From NCBI RefSeq assembly GCF_003205495.1, contig NZ_QJRX01000001.1:186001-250000 (forward strand): a stretch of 64,000 nt of DNA. Reading direction: 5' to 3'. The position numbers were made by a program, and so were the translations under genes. A model generated the notes under the pieces. That model searched no databases. It was given only the letters and a program-made list of their open reading frames with translations, and was not told the origin of the DNA. Below, piece by piece: positions 19,077-27,662 of the stretch. This stretch comes from Aquipseudomonas alcaligenes (GTDB lineage Bacteria > Pseudomonadota > Gammaproteobacteria > Pseudomonadales > Pseudomonadaceae). How positions within the stretch are numbered: position 1 is the stretch's first letter; each line of letters starts with the position of its first letter.

Positions 19077-20435
19077 TCACACCGACAGCAGCAGGAACTC
19101 GCGCTCCCAGGAGCTGATCACCCGCTTGAAGTTCTCGTGCTCGGCGCGCTTGACCGCGACATAGCCACGCACGAACTTCTCGCCCAGGTACTTCTCCGCG
19201 TCCTTGCAGGCTTCCATGCGCTCCAGCGCGCTCTCGATGGTCACCGGCAGGCGCAGGTTGCGCCGCTCGTAGCCGCGGCCCTTGACCGGCGCGCTGGGCT
19301 TGAGGCCCTCGACCATACCGATGTAGCCGCACAGCAGCGAGGCGGCCAGCACCAGGTAGGGGTTGGCATCGGCACCGGCCAGGCGGTTTTCCACGCGGCG
19401 GTTCTGCGGGCTGGCTTCCGGCACGCGCAGGCCGACGGTGCGGTTCTCCTCGCCCCACTCGACGTTCACCGGCGCCGAGGTATCCGGCAGGAAGCGGCGG
19501 AACGAGTTGACGTTCGGCGCGAACAGCGGCAGCACCTCGGGGATGTACTTCTGCAGGCCGCCGATGTGGTGCATGAACAGTTCGCTCATGGTGCCGTCGG
19601 CGTTGGAGAACAGGTTCTTGCCGGTCTTGATGTCCACCACGCTCTGGTGGATGTGCATGGCGCTGCCCGGCTGGTCGGTGATCGGCTTGGCCATGAAGGT
19701 GGCCGCCACGTCATGCTTGAGCGCGGCCTCGCGCATGGTGCGCTTGAACACGGTGATCTGGTCGGCCAGGTGCAGCGCGTCGCCATGACGGAAGTTGATT
19801 TCCATCTGTGCCGGGCCGTCCTCGTGGATCAGCGTGTCGAGGTCCAGGTCCTGCAGCTCGCACCAGTCGTAGACGTCCTCGAACAGCGGGTCGAATTCGT
19901 TGGCCGCGTCGATGGAGAACGACTGGCGACCGACTTCCGGGCGGCCGGAGCGACCCATCGGCGCCACCAGCGGGAAGTCCGGGTCGCTGTTGCGCTTGGT
20001 CAGGTAGAACTCCATCTCCGGCGCGACGATCGGCTTCCAGCCCTTGTCGGCGTAGAGTTTGAGCACCTTCTTGAGCACGTTGCGCGGCGACAGCTCGATC
20101 GGGTTGCCCTGCTTGTCGAAGGTGTCGTGGATCACCATCGCGGTCGGCTCGATGGCCCAGGGCACGAGGAACACGGCGTTCTCGTCCGGGCGGCAGAACA
20201 TGTCGATGTCCGCCTCGTCGAGCAGCTCGTAATAGATGTCGTCCTCGACGTAGTCGCCGGTCACGGTCTGCAGCAGCACACTCTCGGGGAGGCGCATGCC
20301 CTTCTCGTCGAGGAACTTGTTGGTCGGCGAAATCTTGCCACGGGCAATGCCGGTAAGATCGCTGATCAGGCATTCAACTTCGGTGATTTTGCGTTCTTTC
20401 AGCCAGCTGGTGAGCTGGTCGAGCTTGCTAGTCAT
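19077..20435 (-). CDS. spuB: Gamma-glutamylpolyamine synthetase SpuB (glutamine synthetase-like)
   Basis: A 452-residue glutamine-synthetase-fold ligase that joins the gamma-carboxyl of glutamate to a polyamine amine using ATP. Metal and substrate motifs are visible: EMEFYLTKR, PAQMEINFRHGD, SAMHIHQS, and ENRTVGLRVPEA with ENRLAGADANPYLVLAAS. It is shorter at the N-terminus than classic GlnA and carries no adenylylation-loop Tyr motif that I can find, as expected for PuuA-type enzymes. GAGG stands five bases before ATG 20435. It is paralogous to SpuI across the divergent promoter; the two probably differ in polyamine preference. Confidence 0.93.
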   Translation of the reverse strand: MTSKLDQLTSWLKERKITEVECLISDLTGIARGKISPTNKFLDEKGMRLPESVLLQTVTGDYVEDDIYYELLDEADIDMFCRPDENAVFLVPWAIEPTAMVIHDTFDKQGNPIELSPRNVLKKVLKLYADKGWKPIVAPEMEFYLTKRNSDPDFPLVAPMGRSGRPEVGRQSFSIDAANEFDPLFEDVYDWCELQDLDLDTLIHEDGPAQMEINFRHGDALHLADQITVFKRTMREAALKHDVAATFMAKPITDQPGSAMHIHQSVVDIKTGKNLFSNADGTMSELFMHHIGGLQKYIPEVLPLFAPNVNSFRRFLPDTSAPVNVEWGEENRTVGLRVPEASPQNRRVENRLAGADANPYLVLAASLLCGYIGMVEGLKPSAPVKGRGYERRNLRLPVTIESALERMEACKDAEKYLGEKFVRGYVAVKRAEHENFKRVISSWEREFLLLSV

Positions 20436-20522
20436 AAAGACCTCAGGGTTGTAGAGCGGCTACTGCGGACCGGTAAAAGCCTAGCGAAACTTCCTAGTTG
20501 CGCCGACCGGTTGCTCACCTAC

Positions 20523-21275
20523 TCAGCGTTGCCCCGCCCTCTTCCTGCATGCCTCACCAAAGGCCTGGAAGATGGCGAGATAATTCGGGTTGGATCGCAC
20601 CTGCCACTCCGGGTGCCACTGCACCCCGAGGGCAAAGCTTGGCGCACCTTCGACGGAGAAGGCTTCGATCAACCCGTCAGGCGCCAGTGCTTCTACGCGA
20701 AGGCCCGGCGCCAGACGCTGAACGCCCTGGCCATGAATGGAATTGACTGAAAACTCGTCCGGCAAGCCGAGACCGGCGAGCACCCCGCCCGCTTGCACAC
20801 GCACGGTGTGACGGGGGGCATATTGCACTTCGACCGGCTGATCGGCCGGCTCGCGGTGGTCCATCATCCCGGCCACTTCCTGCACGCGCTGGTGCAGGCT
20901 GCCGCCGAAGGCCACGTTGATTTCCTGGAAGCCGCGGCAGATGCCCAGCACAGGCACGCCGGCGTCTATCGCCTGGCGGATCAGCGGCAGCGTGGTGGCA
21001 TCGCGGGCGGCATCGTGCTGAGTGCCGGGCGCACTGGCCGGGCCACTATAATGATGAGGCTCGACGTTGGACGGCGAGCCGGTGAACAGCAGGCCGTCGA
21101 GACTGGCCAGCAGGGTGGGTTGATCGATCAGCTCGCCCAGGGCGGGAATCACCAGAGGCAGGCCTTGTGCCCCTACCGCGACGGCGCGGACATACTTGTC
21201 GCCGACGATATGGTTGGGATGCAGGCCCACCTGCTTGGTGCAGGCGGTGACGCCGATCAACGGCAGGCGCGACAT
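20523..21275 (-). CDS. spuA: Gamma-glutamyl-GABA hydrolase-type class I amidotransferase SpuA
   Basis: A 250-residue PuuD-family hydrolase that releases glutamate from gamma-glutamylated polyamine intermediates (for example gamma-glutamyl-GABA). The catalytic triad is visible: Cys in LGICRGFQEIN, and His/Glu in VQWHPEWQ. TGSPSNVEPHHY is another family signature. It is the first gene of the minus-strand spu operon, and its start lies 48 bp from the 41-bp inverted repeat, so it should respond directly to the regulator bound there. An 87-bp gap without clear signals separates it from spuB. Confidence 0.92.
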   Translation of the reverse strand: MSRLPLIGVTACTKQVGLHPNHIVGDKYVRAVAVGAQGLPLVIPALGELIDQPTLLASLDGLLFTGSPSNVEPHHYSGPASAPGTQHDAARDATTLPLIRQAIDAGVPVLGICRGFQEINVAFGGSLHQRVQEVAGMMDHREPADQPVEVQYAPRHTVRVQAGGVLAGLGLPDEFSVNSIHGQGVQRLAPGLRVEALAPDGLIEAFSVEGAPSFALGVQWHPEWQVRSNPNYLAIFQAFGEACRKRAGQR

Positions 21276-21322
21276 GGGACACCTGTTTTATTGCTGTTGT
21301 TAGGTGAGGCCGAGATTAGCCT

Positions 21323-21363
21323 TGTTCAATTTTTTACACAATAGGGCTGTAAAAAATTGAACA
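21323..21363. promoter_or_regulatory. Perfect inverted repeat in the spuA-spuI gap, candidate PauR/PuuR-type operator
   Basis: Two perfect 16-bp arms (TGTTCAATTTTTTACA and TGTAAAAAATTGAACA) flank a 9-base spacer. It lies 48 bp upstream of the spuA ATG and 188 bp upstream of spuI. Each arm ends in ATTGAACA, resembling the E. coli PuuR site (recalled as AAAATATAATGAACA), and PauR is the Pseudomonas PuuR relative that represses polyamine catabolism. On the minus strand TTGTGT-17 bp-TAATCT would be a weak promoter overlapping the right part of the repeat. An RNA hairpin role is less likely because the stem is AT-rich and lacks a terminator tail. Confidence 0.65.
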
Positions 21364-21493
21364 CAGCCCGCTGAGCGCCAGGCCACACAGGGCTGACCAG
21401 CGGGTCGAAAAACCCTGGAATGCCCCAAAACTGGCCATCAGGCCCCGTTTCAGGGCAGAATGGGCCGCTATTGACAGCCCTGGGTGTTTGAGA

Positions 21494-21521
21494 TTGACTC
21501 ACAGCTGTGCAATTGCATGAT
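21494..21521 (+). promoter_or_regulatory. Candidate spuI promoter
   Basis: TTGACT and CATGAT are separated by 16 bp and lie 30 bases before the spuI ATG, a fair sigma-70 match (5/6 and 4/6). A further TTGACA at 21471 lacks a good -10 partner. The segment after it is AT-rich up to the start codon. Confidence 0.4.
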
Positions 21522-21551
21522 TGAAATTTTTAACAATAAAGGTGTTGCATC

Positions 21552-22931
21552 ATGTCGGTACCCCCGCGTGCCGTTCAGCTCAACGAAGCGAACGCGTTCC
21601 TTAAGGAACATCCTGAGGTCCAGTTCGTTGACCTTCTTATTGCAGATATGAATGGGGTGGTGCGCGGCAAGCGCATCGAAAGAAACAGCCTGCACAAGGT
21701 GTATGAAAAGGGCATCAACCTGCCCGCTTCGCTGTTCGCCCTCGACATCAACGGCTCCACCGTCGAAAGCACCGGCCTCGGCCTGGACATCGGTGACGCC
21801 GACCGCATCTGCTTCCCGATTCCCAATACCCTGTGCAACGAGCCGTGGCAGAAGCGCCCGACCGCGCAGCTGCTGATGACCATGCACGAGCTCGACGGCA
21901 CGCCGTTCTTCGCCGACCCGCGCGAGGTGCTGCGGCAGATCGTGGCCAAGTTCGACGAGATGAACCTGCGCATCTGCGCCGCCTTCGAACTGGAGTTCTA
22001 CCTGATCGACCAGGAGAACGTGAACGGCCGTCCGCAGCCGCCGCGCTCGCCGATGTCGGGCAAGCGCCCGCAGTCGACCCAGGTGTACCTGATCGACGAC
22101 CTCGACGAGTACGTCGACTGCCTGCAGGACATGCTGGAAGCCGCCAAGGAGCAGGGCATCCCCGCCGATGCCATCGTCAAGGAAAGCGCCCCGGCGCAGT
22201 TCGAGGTGAACCTGCACCACGTCGAGGACGCCATCAAGGCCTGTGACCACGCGCTGCTGCTCAAGCGCCTGATCAAGAACATCGCCTACGACCATGAGAT
22301 GGACACCACCTTCATGGCCAAGCCCTACCCGGGCCAGGCGGGCAACGGCCTGCACGTGCACATCTCGCTGCTCGACAAGACCACCGGCAAGAACATCTTC
22401 ACCTCCGATGATCCCCTGGAGAACGCCGCTCTGCGCCACGCGATCGGCGGTGTCCTGGAGACCATGCCGGCGTCGATGGCCTTCCTCTGCCCCAACGTCA
22501 ACTCCTACCGCCGCTTCGGCGCCCAGTTCTACGTGCCCAACGCGCCGAGCTGGGGCCTGGACAACCGCACCGTGGCCGTCCGCGTGCCGACCGGCAGCCC
22601 CGATGCCGTGCGCATCGAGCACCGCGTGGCCGGCGCCGACGCCAACCCCTACCTGATGATGTCGGCCATCCTCGCCGGCATCCATCACGGCCTGACCAAC
22701 CAGGTCGAGCCGGGTGAGCCGATCGAGGGCAACTCCTACGAGCAGCTGGAGCAGAGCCTGCCGAACAACCTGCGCGACGCCCTGCGCGAGCTGGACGACA
22801 GCGAGGTGCTGAACAAGTACATCAGCCCGGACTACATCGACATCTTCGTCGCCTGCAAGGAAGCCGAGCTGGAGGAGTTCGAGACCACCATCTCCGACCT
22901 CGAGTACAACTGGTACCTGCATACCGTTTGA
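21552..22931 (+). CDS. spuI: Gamma-glutamylpolyamine synthetase SpuI (glutamine synthetase-like)
   Basis: A 459-residue glutamine-synthetase-fold ligase acting on polyamines and transcribed divergently from spuA. Motifs include AFELEFYLID, PAQFEVNLHH, GNGLHVHISL, NRTVAVRVPTGSP and HRVAGADANPYLMMSAIL. In Pseudomonas, SpuI and SpuB/PauA-type enzymes glutamylate putrescine, cadaverine or spermidine as the entry step of catabolism. It is a single-gene unit, with a terminator 11 bp downstream. Exact substrate preference is not visible. Confidence 0.92.
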   Translation: MSVPPRAVQLNEANAFLKEHPEVQFVDLLIADMNGVVRGKRIERNSLHKVYEKGINLPASLFALDINGSTVESTGLGLDIGDADRICFPIPNTLCNEPWQKRPTAQLLMTMHELDGTPFFADPREVLRQIVAKFDEMNLRICAAFELEFYLIDQENVNGRPQPPRSPMSGKRPQSTQVYLIDDLDEYVDCLQDMLEAAKEQGIPADAIVKESAPAQFEVNLHHVEDAIKACDHALLLKRLIKNIAYDHEMDTTFMAKPYPGQAGNGLHVHISLLDKTTGKNIFTSDDPLENAALRHAIGGVLETMPASMAFLCPNVNSYRRFGAQFYVPNAPSWGLDNRTVAVRVPTGSPDAVRIEHRVAGADANPYLMMSAILAGIHHGLTNQVEPGEPIEGNSYEQLEQSLPNNLRDALRELDDSEVLNKYISPDYIDIFVACKEAELEEFETTISDLEYNWYLHTV

Positions 22932-22942
22932 CGCAAGACCCG

Positions 22943-22971
22943 ACGCCGGCCCCAGTGCCGGCGTTGTTTTA
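22943..22971 (+). terminator. Rho-independent terminator after spuI
   Basis: A stem ACGCCGGC / GCCGGCGT with a 6-base loop is followed by TGTTTTAT. It lies 11 bp past the spuI stop codon. Confidence 0.85.
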
Positions 22972-23054
22972 TCTGCCGCCCACGCTCTGCCAGGCCGCCA
23001 CCGCCGGTGCGCGCGATGGCGTAGCCATGCCCATGATTCGCCAAGGAGGTCGTC

Positions 23055-24113
23055 ATGTTTCGCGTTCTTGCTCCGCTGCTACTGGCCCTCGGCCCGGGAC
23101 TGGCGGCCGCCGCCGACAGCATCCGGGTCTACAACTGGAACGACTACATCGCCCCGCAGGTGCTGGAGGACTTCACCAAGGCCACCGGCATCGCCGTCGA
23201 ATACCACACCTTCAGCACCGACGAGGAACTCGACCAGGCCCTGGCCAGCGGCGAGAGCATCGACGTCGCGGTGCCCTCGCATGACGAGCTGCCGGCACTG
23301 ATCGCCGCCGGCAAGCTGCAGCCGCTGGACCTGGCCCGCCTGCCCGGACGCAAGCACCTGGACAAGCAACTGCTGAGCAAGCTGGCCGCGGTCGATCCGC
23401 AGAACCGCTACGCCGTGCCCTACCTGTGGGGTGCGGTCGGCCTGGCGATCAACACCCCGCAGGCCGAGGCCGCCTTCGGCGGGCCGCTGCCGCACAGCTG
23501 GAGCCTGCTGTTCGACCCCGCACAGAGCGCCAAGCTGGCCGCCTGCGGCATCAGCGTGCTGGATGCCCCGGACGAGATGCTCTACGGCCTGCTCAACTAC
23601 CAGGGCCGCAGCTTCGCCAACAGCTCGCCCGGGCGCATTCGCAAGGCTGGCGAGCTGCTCCAGGGCCTGCGCCCGAACCTGCGCTATGTGGACAGCGAGC
23701 GCTACATAGACGACCTCAACCAAGGCCAGCTGTGCCTGGCCATGGCCTGGGTCGGCGACGCCCTGGGCGCCATCGACGCCGGCCAGCCGGTGCAGTTCGT
23801 GGTGCCGGAAGAGGGCTCGACCCTGTTCATCGACAACCTGGTGATTCCGGCCAGCGCCCGCCGCGCCGACCTGGCGCACCGCTTCATCGACTACCTACTG
23901 CAGCCCGAGGTGGCGGCCAGGATCACCAGCGAGGTGCTTTATCCCAGCGCCAACGCCGATGCCCGCGAGTTCCTCGACCCGGCCCTGCGCGACCAGCCCG
24001 GCCTCTATCCGGACCGTGACACCAAGCGCCGCCTGTTCGCCACGGTGCCGCTGCCGGACAAGCTCAAGGCCACCCGCGACGAGGTGTGGGGCCGCTTCCG
24101 CGACGGCGGCTGA
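23055..24113 (+). CDS. PotF-family periplasmic polyamine-binding protein, orphan
   Basis: A 352-residue periplasmic binding protein with signal peptide (MFRVLAPLLLALGPGLAAAAD) and a very strong ribosome site (AAGGAGG, five bases before the ATG). It keeps the core signatures in altered form: VYNWNDYI, DVAVPSH, PYLWGAVGLAIN, CLAMAWVGD and LFIDNLVIPASA. The Asp residues expected to hold polyamine amines are kept, but the pocket neighbours differ from SpuD/SpuE. No permease or ATPase lies beside it. From memory, P. aeruginosa also carries a polyamine-binding gene next to spuI. It may share SpuFGH or act as a sensor; the ligand is unknown. Confidence 0.85.
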   Translation: MFRVLAPLLLALGPGLAAAADSIRVYNWNDYIAPQVLEDFTKATGIAVEYHTFSTDEELDQALASGESIDVAVPSHDELPALIAAGKLQPLDLARLPGRKHLDKQLLSKLAAVDPQNRYAVPYLWGAVGLAINTPQAEAAFGGPLPHSWSLLFDPAQSAKLAACGISVLDAPDEMLYGLLNYQGRSFANSSPGRIRKAGELLQGLRPNLRYVDSERYIDDLNQGQLCLAMAWVGDALGAIDAGQPVQFVVPEEGSTLFIDNLVIPASARRADLAHRFIDYLLQPEVAARITSEVLYPSANADAREFLDPALRDQPGLYPDRDTKRRLFATVPLPDKLKATRDEVWGRFRDGG

Positions 24114-24176
24114 TCCCCCTGGCAAGCTTGCGCCGGCGTGCCACACTGCAGGGTGCATCCCCGTTCGAGAGCCGCC

Positions 24177-24974
24177 ATGGAAACGAGGCGCATCCGTCGC
24201 GTTGCCTGCCTGCTGCTCATCGCGCTGTGCCCGGCACTGCCGCAGAGCAGCGCGGCAGCAGCAGTCGACCTGCCGCTGGACGTGGCCTTCTACGAGGCCG
24301 GCTTCCTCTATTCGCAGGGCGCCGGCATCGACCGCGACGTGGTCGATGAGCTCGCACGCCGCGGCGGCTACCGCTTCACCTACGTGGAACGGCCACGGGC
24401 GCGCATCTGGAAGGACCTCGCCCGGGGCAGCCTGGCGATGACCGTGTCCGGGATGGAAACCGCCGAGCGCCGGCAATTCGCCTACTTCATCCCCTATATC
24501 GCGCAAAAGAACATGGCGCTGGTGATCAACCCGCGCATCCGCGATGCGCAGCAGCTGCTGCAGATGCAGGACGCCCAGCTGGCGGTGGTGCGCGGATTCC
24601 GCCACGGCCCGACCTACGATCCGATCGTCGCGCAGCTGATGCGCAGCGGCCGGGTGACCGAGGTGGCGACCGCCCACAACCTCTTCCTCATGCTGCAGGC
24701 GGGCAACCGCGTCGACGTGATCTTTTCCCAGCAGCTCTTCTACGAGAAGGAACTGGCCGAGCTGGCCCTGCAATCGCGTGTCACGGTCCGGGACTGGGCG
24801 CTGGACGAAGCGCCGCAGCCGCTCTGCCTGGTGCTGAGCAAGGCGCATTTTTCCGAGCAGGACTATCGCCGGATGGCCGGCATCGTGGCGGAGATGCGCG
24901 CCGACGGCAGCCTGCGCCGCATCGTCGCACGCTACGTCTCGGGCCCCACGCTGGACAACGCCCTGAGCTACTGA
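24177..24974 (+). CDS. Family-3 periplasmic solute-binding protein (amino-acid type)
   Basis: A 265-residue protein with a signal peptide (RRIRRVACLLLIALCPALPQSSAAAA) and a bacterial family-3 binding fold: the N-terminal LDVAFYEAG.., then ARGSLAMTVSGMETAERRQFAYFIPYI, which corresponds to the ligand-binding lobe. I chose ATG 24177 because the longer frame from 24138 adds residues before the signal peptide. It stands alone without transporter genes and overlaps the convergent LysR gene by 7 bp. The ligand is unknown. Such solitary proteins may feed other permeases or act with membrane sensors. Confidence 0.75.
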   Translation: METRRIRRVACLLLIALCPALPQSSAAAAVDLPLDVAFYEAGFLYSQGAGIDRDVVDELARRGGYRFTYVERPRARIWKDLARGSLAMTVSGMETAERRQFAYFIPYIAQKNMALVINPRIRDAQQLLQMQDAQLAVVRGFRHGPTYDPIVAQLMRSGRVTEVATAHNLFLMLQAGNRVDVIFSQQLFYEKELAELALQSRVTVRDWALDEAPQPLCLVLSKAHFSEQDYRRMAGIVAEMRADGSLRRIVARYVSGPTLDNALSY

Positions 24975-25876
24975 GCGCGCCCCACGCCGCCTTCCAGCTT
25001 GCGCCAGAGCAGGCGCACCGCCGCCTTGCGCGACAGCACGCAGCGGTACAGGCGGATCTCCAGCGGCACCTGCCAGTGCTCGCCGCCGCACACCGCCAGC
25101 TCGCCACGGGCCAGTTCCATGGTCACCGACAGGCGCGGCACCCAGGCCACCCCCAGGCCCTGCAGGGCCATGGTCTTGAGGCTGTCGGCCATGGCCGTCT
25201 CGTACACCGTGGTCGAGCGCAGCGCGCGCTGGCGCAGCAGCTGGTTCACCGAGCGACCGAGGAAGGCGCCGGCGCTGTAGGCCAGCAGCGGCACGCTGTG
25301 GCCGCCGTCGAGGTCGAACAGCGGCGAGCCGTCCTCGCCCACCGCGCACACCGGCAGCATGGCCGTGGTGCCCAGGTGCAGCGAGGGGAAGATGTCCGGG
25401 GCCAGCTGCATGGCCGCGTCCGGGTCGTAGTAGGCGAGGATCAGGTCGCAGCTGCCCTCGCGCAGCGAGTGCACCGCCTCGCCGACGTTGGTCGCCACCA
25501 GGCGGGTGGACAGCGGCAGGCCCTCGCGGCGCAGGCGGGCGATCCACTCCGGGAAGAAGCCCAGGGTCAGCGAGTGCGCGGCGGCGATCTGCAGCACCTC
25601 GCCCTGCTGGCCCTCCAGGTGGTGCAGGTGGCGCACCACTTCGCCGAGCTGCTCGACCATGCTGCGCGCGGTGACCAGGAACAGCTGGCCGGACTCGGTC
25701 AGCTCCACCGGCGTGCGGGTACGGTTGACCAGGGTCAGCCCCAGCGCCGCCTCCAGGCTGCGGATGCGCCGGCTGAAGGCCGGCTGGGTGACGAAACGCT
25801 TCTCCGCGGCCTGGGAAAAGCTGCGGGTGGCGGCCAGGGCGACGAAGTCCTCCAGCCATTTGGTTTCCAGATTCAT
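24968..25876 (-). CDS. LysR-family transcriptional regulator, divergent from aspA
   Basis: A 302-residue regulator. The N-terminal winged helix-turn-helix (WLEDFVALAATRSFSQAAEKRFVTQPAFSRRIRSLE) is typical LysR, followed by a two-lobe effector-binding region to the C-terminus. It is transcribed away from aspA across a 182-bp gap that holds a TATGC-N7-GCATA dyad, the usual geometry for a LysR protein controlling its divergent neighbour and itself. Its effector is not visible; aspartate, fumarate or a related amino acid is a guess. Confidence 0.87.
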   Translation of the reverse strand: MNLETKWLEDFVALAATRSFSQAAEKRFVTQPAFSRRIRSLEAALGLTLVNRTRTPVELTESGQLFLVTARSMVEQLGEVVRHLHHLEGQQGEVLQIAAAHSLTLGFFPEWIARLRREGLPLSTRLVATNVGEAVHSLREGSCDLILAYYDPDAAMQLAPDIFPSLHLGTTAMLPVCAVGEDGSPLFDLDGGHSVPLLAYSAGAFLGRSVNQLLRQRALRSTTVYETAMADSLKTMALQGLGVAWVPRLSVTMELARGELAVCGGEHWQVPLEIRLYRCVLSRKAAVRLLWRKLEGGVGRAQ

Positions 25877-25946
25877 CGCCTATTTCTTGAGCAAATCACG
25901 TTTGAAATTATGCACGCGCGACATCGACCCCGAGTCACCGCGACAT

Positions 25947-25963
25947 TATGCCGATTCTGCATA
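25947..25963. promoter_or_regulatory. LysR-type dyad between lysR and aspA
   Basis: TATGC-CGATTCT-GCATA is an interrupted inverted repeat that fits the T-N11-A LysR box. It lies 71 bp upstream of the lysR start and 96 bp upstream of aspA, so it could act on both. Confidence 0.5.
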
Positions 25964-26058
25964 CCATAGCGTTTAACAGCATTGGCCGACAGACGGGTTG
26001 AAGCCTAGCCTATTGGGCATCGCGGCGCTAAGCCGTATTCCCAGAGATAAAACCCATC

Positions 26059-27483
26059 ATGTCCGCTGCTGCATCCACCCGCATCGAAAAAGACCTGCTC
26101 GGCACCCTGGAAGTCCCCGCCGACGCCTACTACGGCATCCAGACCCTGCGCGCCGTGCAGAATTTTCGACTGTCCGGTGTTCCGCTGTCGCACTACCCGA
26201 AACTGGTGATCGCCCTGGCCATGGTCAAGCAGGCCGCCGCCGACGCCAACCGCGAGCTGGGCCACCTGTCCGCCGCCAAGCACACGGCGATCAGCACCGC
26301 CTGCGCGCGCATCATCCAGGGCGAGTTCCACGACCAGTTCGTGGTCGACATGATCCAGGGCGGCGCCGGCACCTCGACCAATATGAACGCGAATGAAGTC
26401 ATCGCGAATATTGCGCTGGAGGCCATGGGCTTTGAGAAAGGCGAGTACAAGCACCTGCACCCGAACAACGACGTGAACATGGCGCAGTCGACCAACGACG
26501 CCTACCCGACCGCCATCCGCGTCGGCCTGCTGCTCGGCCACGACAGCCTGCTCAACGCGCTGGACAAGCTGATCCAGTCCCTGGCCGCCAAGGGCCTGGA
26601 GTTCGGCCACGTGCTGAAGATGGGCCGCACCCAGCTGCAGGACGCCGTACCCATGACCCTGGGCCAGGAATTCCGCGCCTTCGCCACCACCCTGGGCGAG
26701 GACCTGCAGCACCTCAAGCGCCTGGCCCCGGCCCTGCTCACCGAAGTGAACCTGGGCGGCACCGCCATCGGCACCGGCATCAACGCCGACCCGAAGTACC
26801 AGAAGCTCGCCGTCGAGCGCCTGGCCATCGTCAGCGGCCACCCGGTGGTGCCGGCGGCCGACCTGATCGAGGCCACCTCGGACATGGGCGCCTTCGTCCT
26901 GTTCTCCGGCATGCTCAAGCGCACCGCGGTCAAGCTGTCGAAGATCTGCAACGACCTGCGCCTGCTCTCCAGCGGCCCGCGCACCGGCATCAACGAGATC
27001 AACCTGCCGCCGCGCCAACCGGGCAGCTCGATCATGCCGGGCAAGGTCAACCCGGTGATCCCGGAAGCGGTCAACCAGGTGGCCTTCGAGGTGATCGGCA
27101 ACGACCTGGCCCTGACCCTCGCCGCCGAGGGTGGCCAGCTGCAGCTGAACGTCATGGAGCCGCTGATCGCCTACAAGATCTTCGACTCGATCCGCCTGCT
27201 GACCCGCGCCATGGACATGCTGCGCGAGCTGTGCATCGACGGCATCAGCGCCAACGAGCAGCGCTGCCGCGAACTGATGGAGAACTCCATCGGCCTGGTC
27301 ACCGCGCTCAACCCCTACATCGGCTACGAGAACGCCACCCGCATCGCCAAGACCGCGCTCGACACCGGCCGCGGCGTGCTGGAGCTGGTGCGCGAGGAGC
27401 AGCTGCTGGACGAGGCCACCCTGGCCGACATCCTGCGCCCGGAGAACATGATCGCGCCGCGCCTGGTGCCGCTGCAGGGCTGA
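26059..27483 (+). CDS. aspA: Aspartate ammonia-lyase (aspartase)
   Basis: A 474-residue cytosolic lyase that converts L-aspartate to fumarate and ammonium. It shows the fumarase/aspartase superfamily loop SSIMPGKVNPVIPEAVNQV with the catalytic Ser, TSTNMNANEVIAN, QSTNDAYPTA and GRTQLQDAVPMTLGQEF. The N-terminus R-x-E-x-D-LLG..VP is typical of the family, and the usual aspartase length fits. A terminator closes the unit. Next to asparaginase (30637) and glutaminase (31626) it suggests use of Asn, Gln and Asp as carbon and nitrogen sources. Confidence 0.95.
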   Translation: MSAAASTRIEKDLLGTLEVPADAYYGIQTLRAVQNFRLSGVPLSHYPKLVIALAMVKQAAADANRELGHLSAAKHTAISTACARIIQGEFHDQFVVDMIQGGAGTSTNMNANEVIANIALEAMGFEKGEYKHLHPNNDVNMAQSTNDAYPTAIRVGLLLGHDSLLNALDKLIQSLAAKGLEFGHVLKMGRTQLQDAVPMTLGQEFRAFATTLGEDLQHLKRLAPALLTEVNLGGTAIGTGINADPKYQKLAVERLAIVSGHPVVPAADLIEATSDMGAFVLFSGMLKRTAVKLSKICNDLRLLSSGPRTGINEINLPPRQPGSSIMPGKVNPVIPEAVNQVAFEVIGNDLALTLAAEGGQLQLNVMEPLIAYKIFDSIRLLTRAMDMLRELCIDGISANEQRCRELMENSIGLVTALNPYIGYENATRIAKTALDTGRGVLELVREEQLLDEATLADILRPENMIAPRLVPLQG

Positions 27484-27630
27484 TTCATCGACCGAGAGGC
27501 ACCCCGCGCCTCTCTGCCCTTGGGGACGACCCCGGTCGCCCCCTGTTTTATCGCTGTTCCCGGGCCACGCTCTGCCGCCCGGGGCGACATCGAAACGCCT
27601 GAGGCTCACCAGGCCAGGCGTCTTCCTCTC

Positions 27631-27657
27631 GACCCGCCCTCCGGCGGGTCTTTTTTT
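27631..27657 (+). terminator. Rho-independent terminator after aspA
   Basis: A perfect 8-bp stem (GACCCGCC / GGCGGGTC) with loop CTCC is followed by seven T residues, 148 bp past the aspA stop. It probably ends leftover aspA transcription before the convergent XRE gene. Confidence 0.92.
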
Positions 27658-27662
27658 GCCCG

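Noticed and set aside
21471..21476. TTGACA upstream of spuI as the -35 element
   Set aside because: A consensus -35, but no acceptable -10 sits 16-18 bp downstream; TTGACT at 21494 with CATGAT is better.
23895..25859. 654-codon minus-strand frame over lysR and the family-3 binding protein
   Set aside because: Pro/Arg/Gly-rich shadow; the real proteins in other frames are well conserved.
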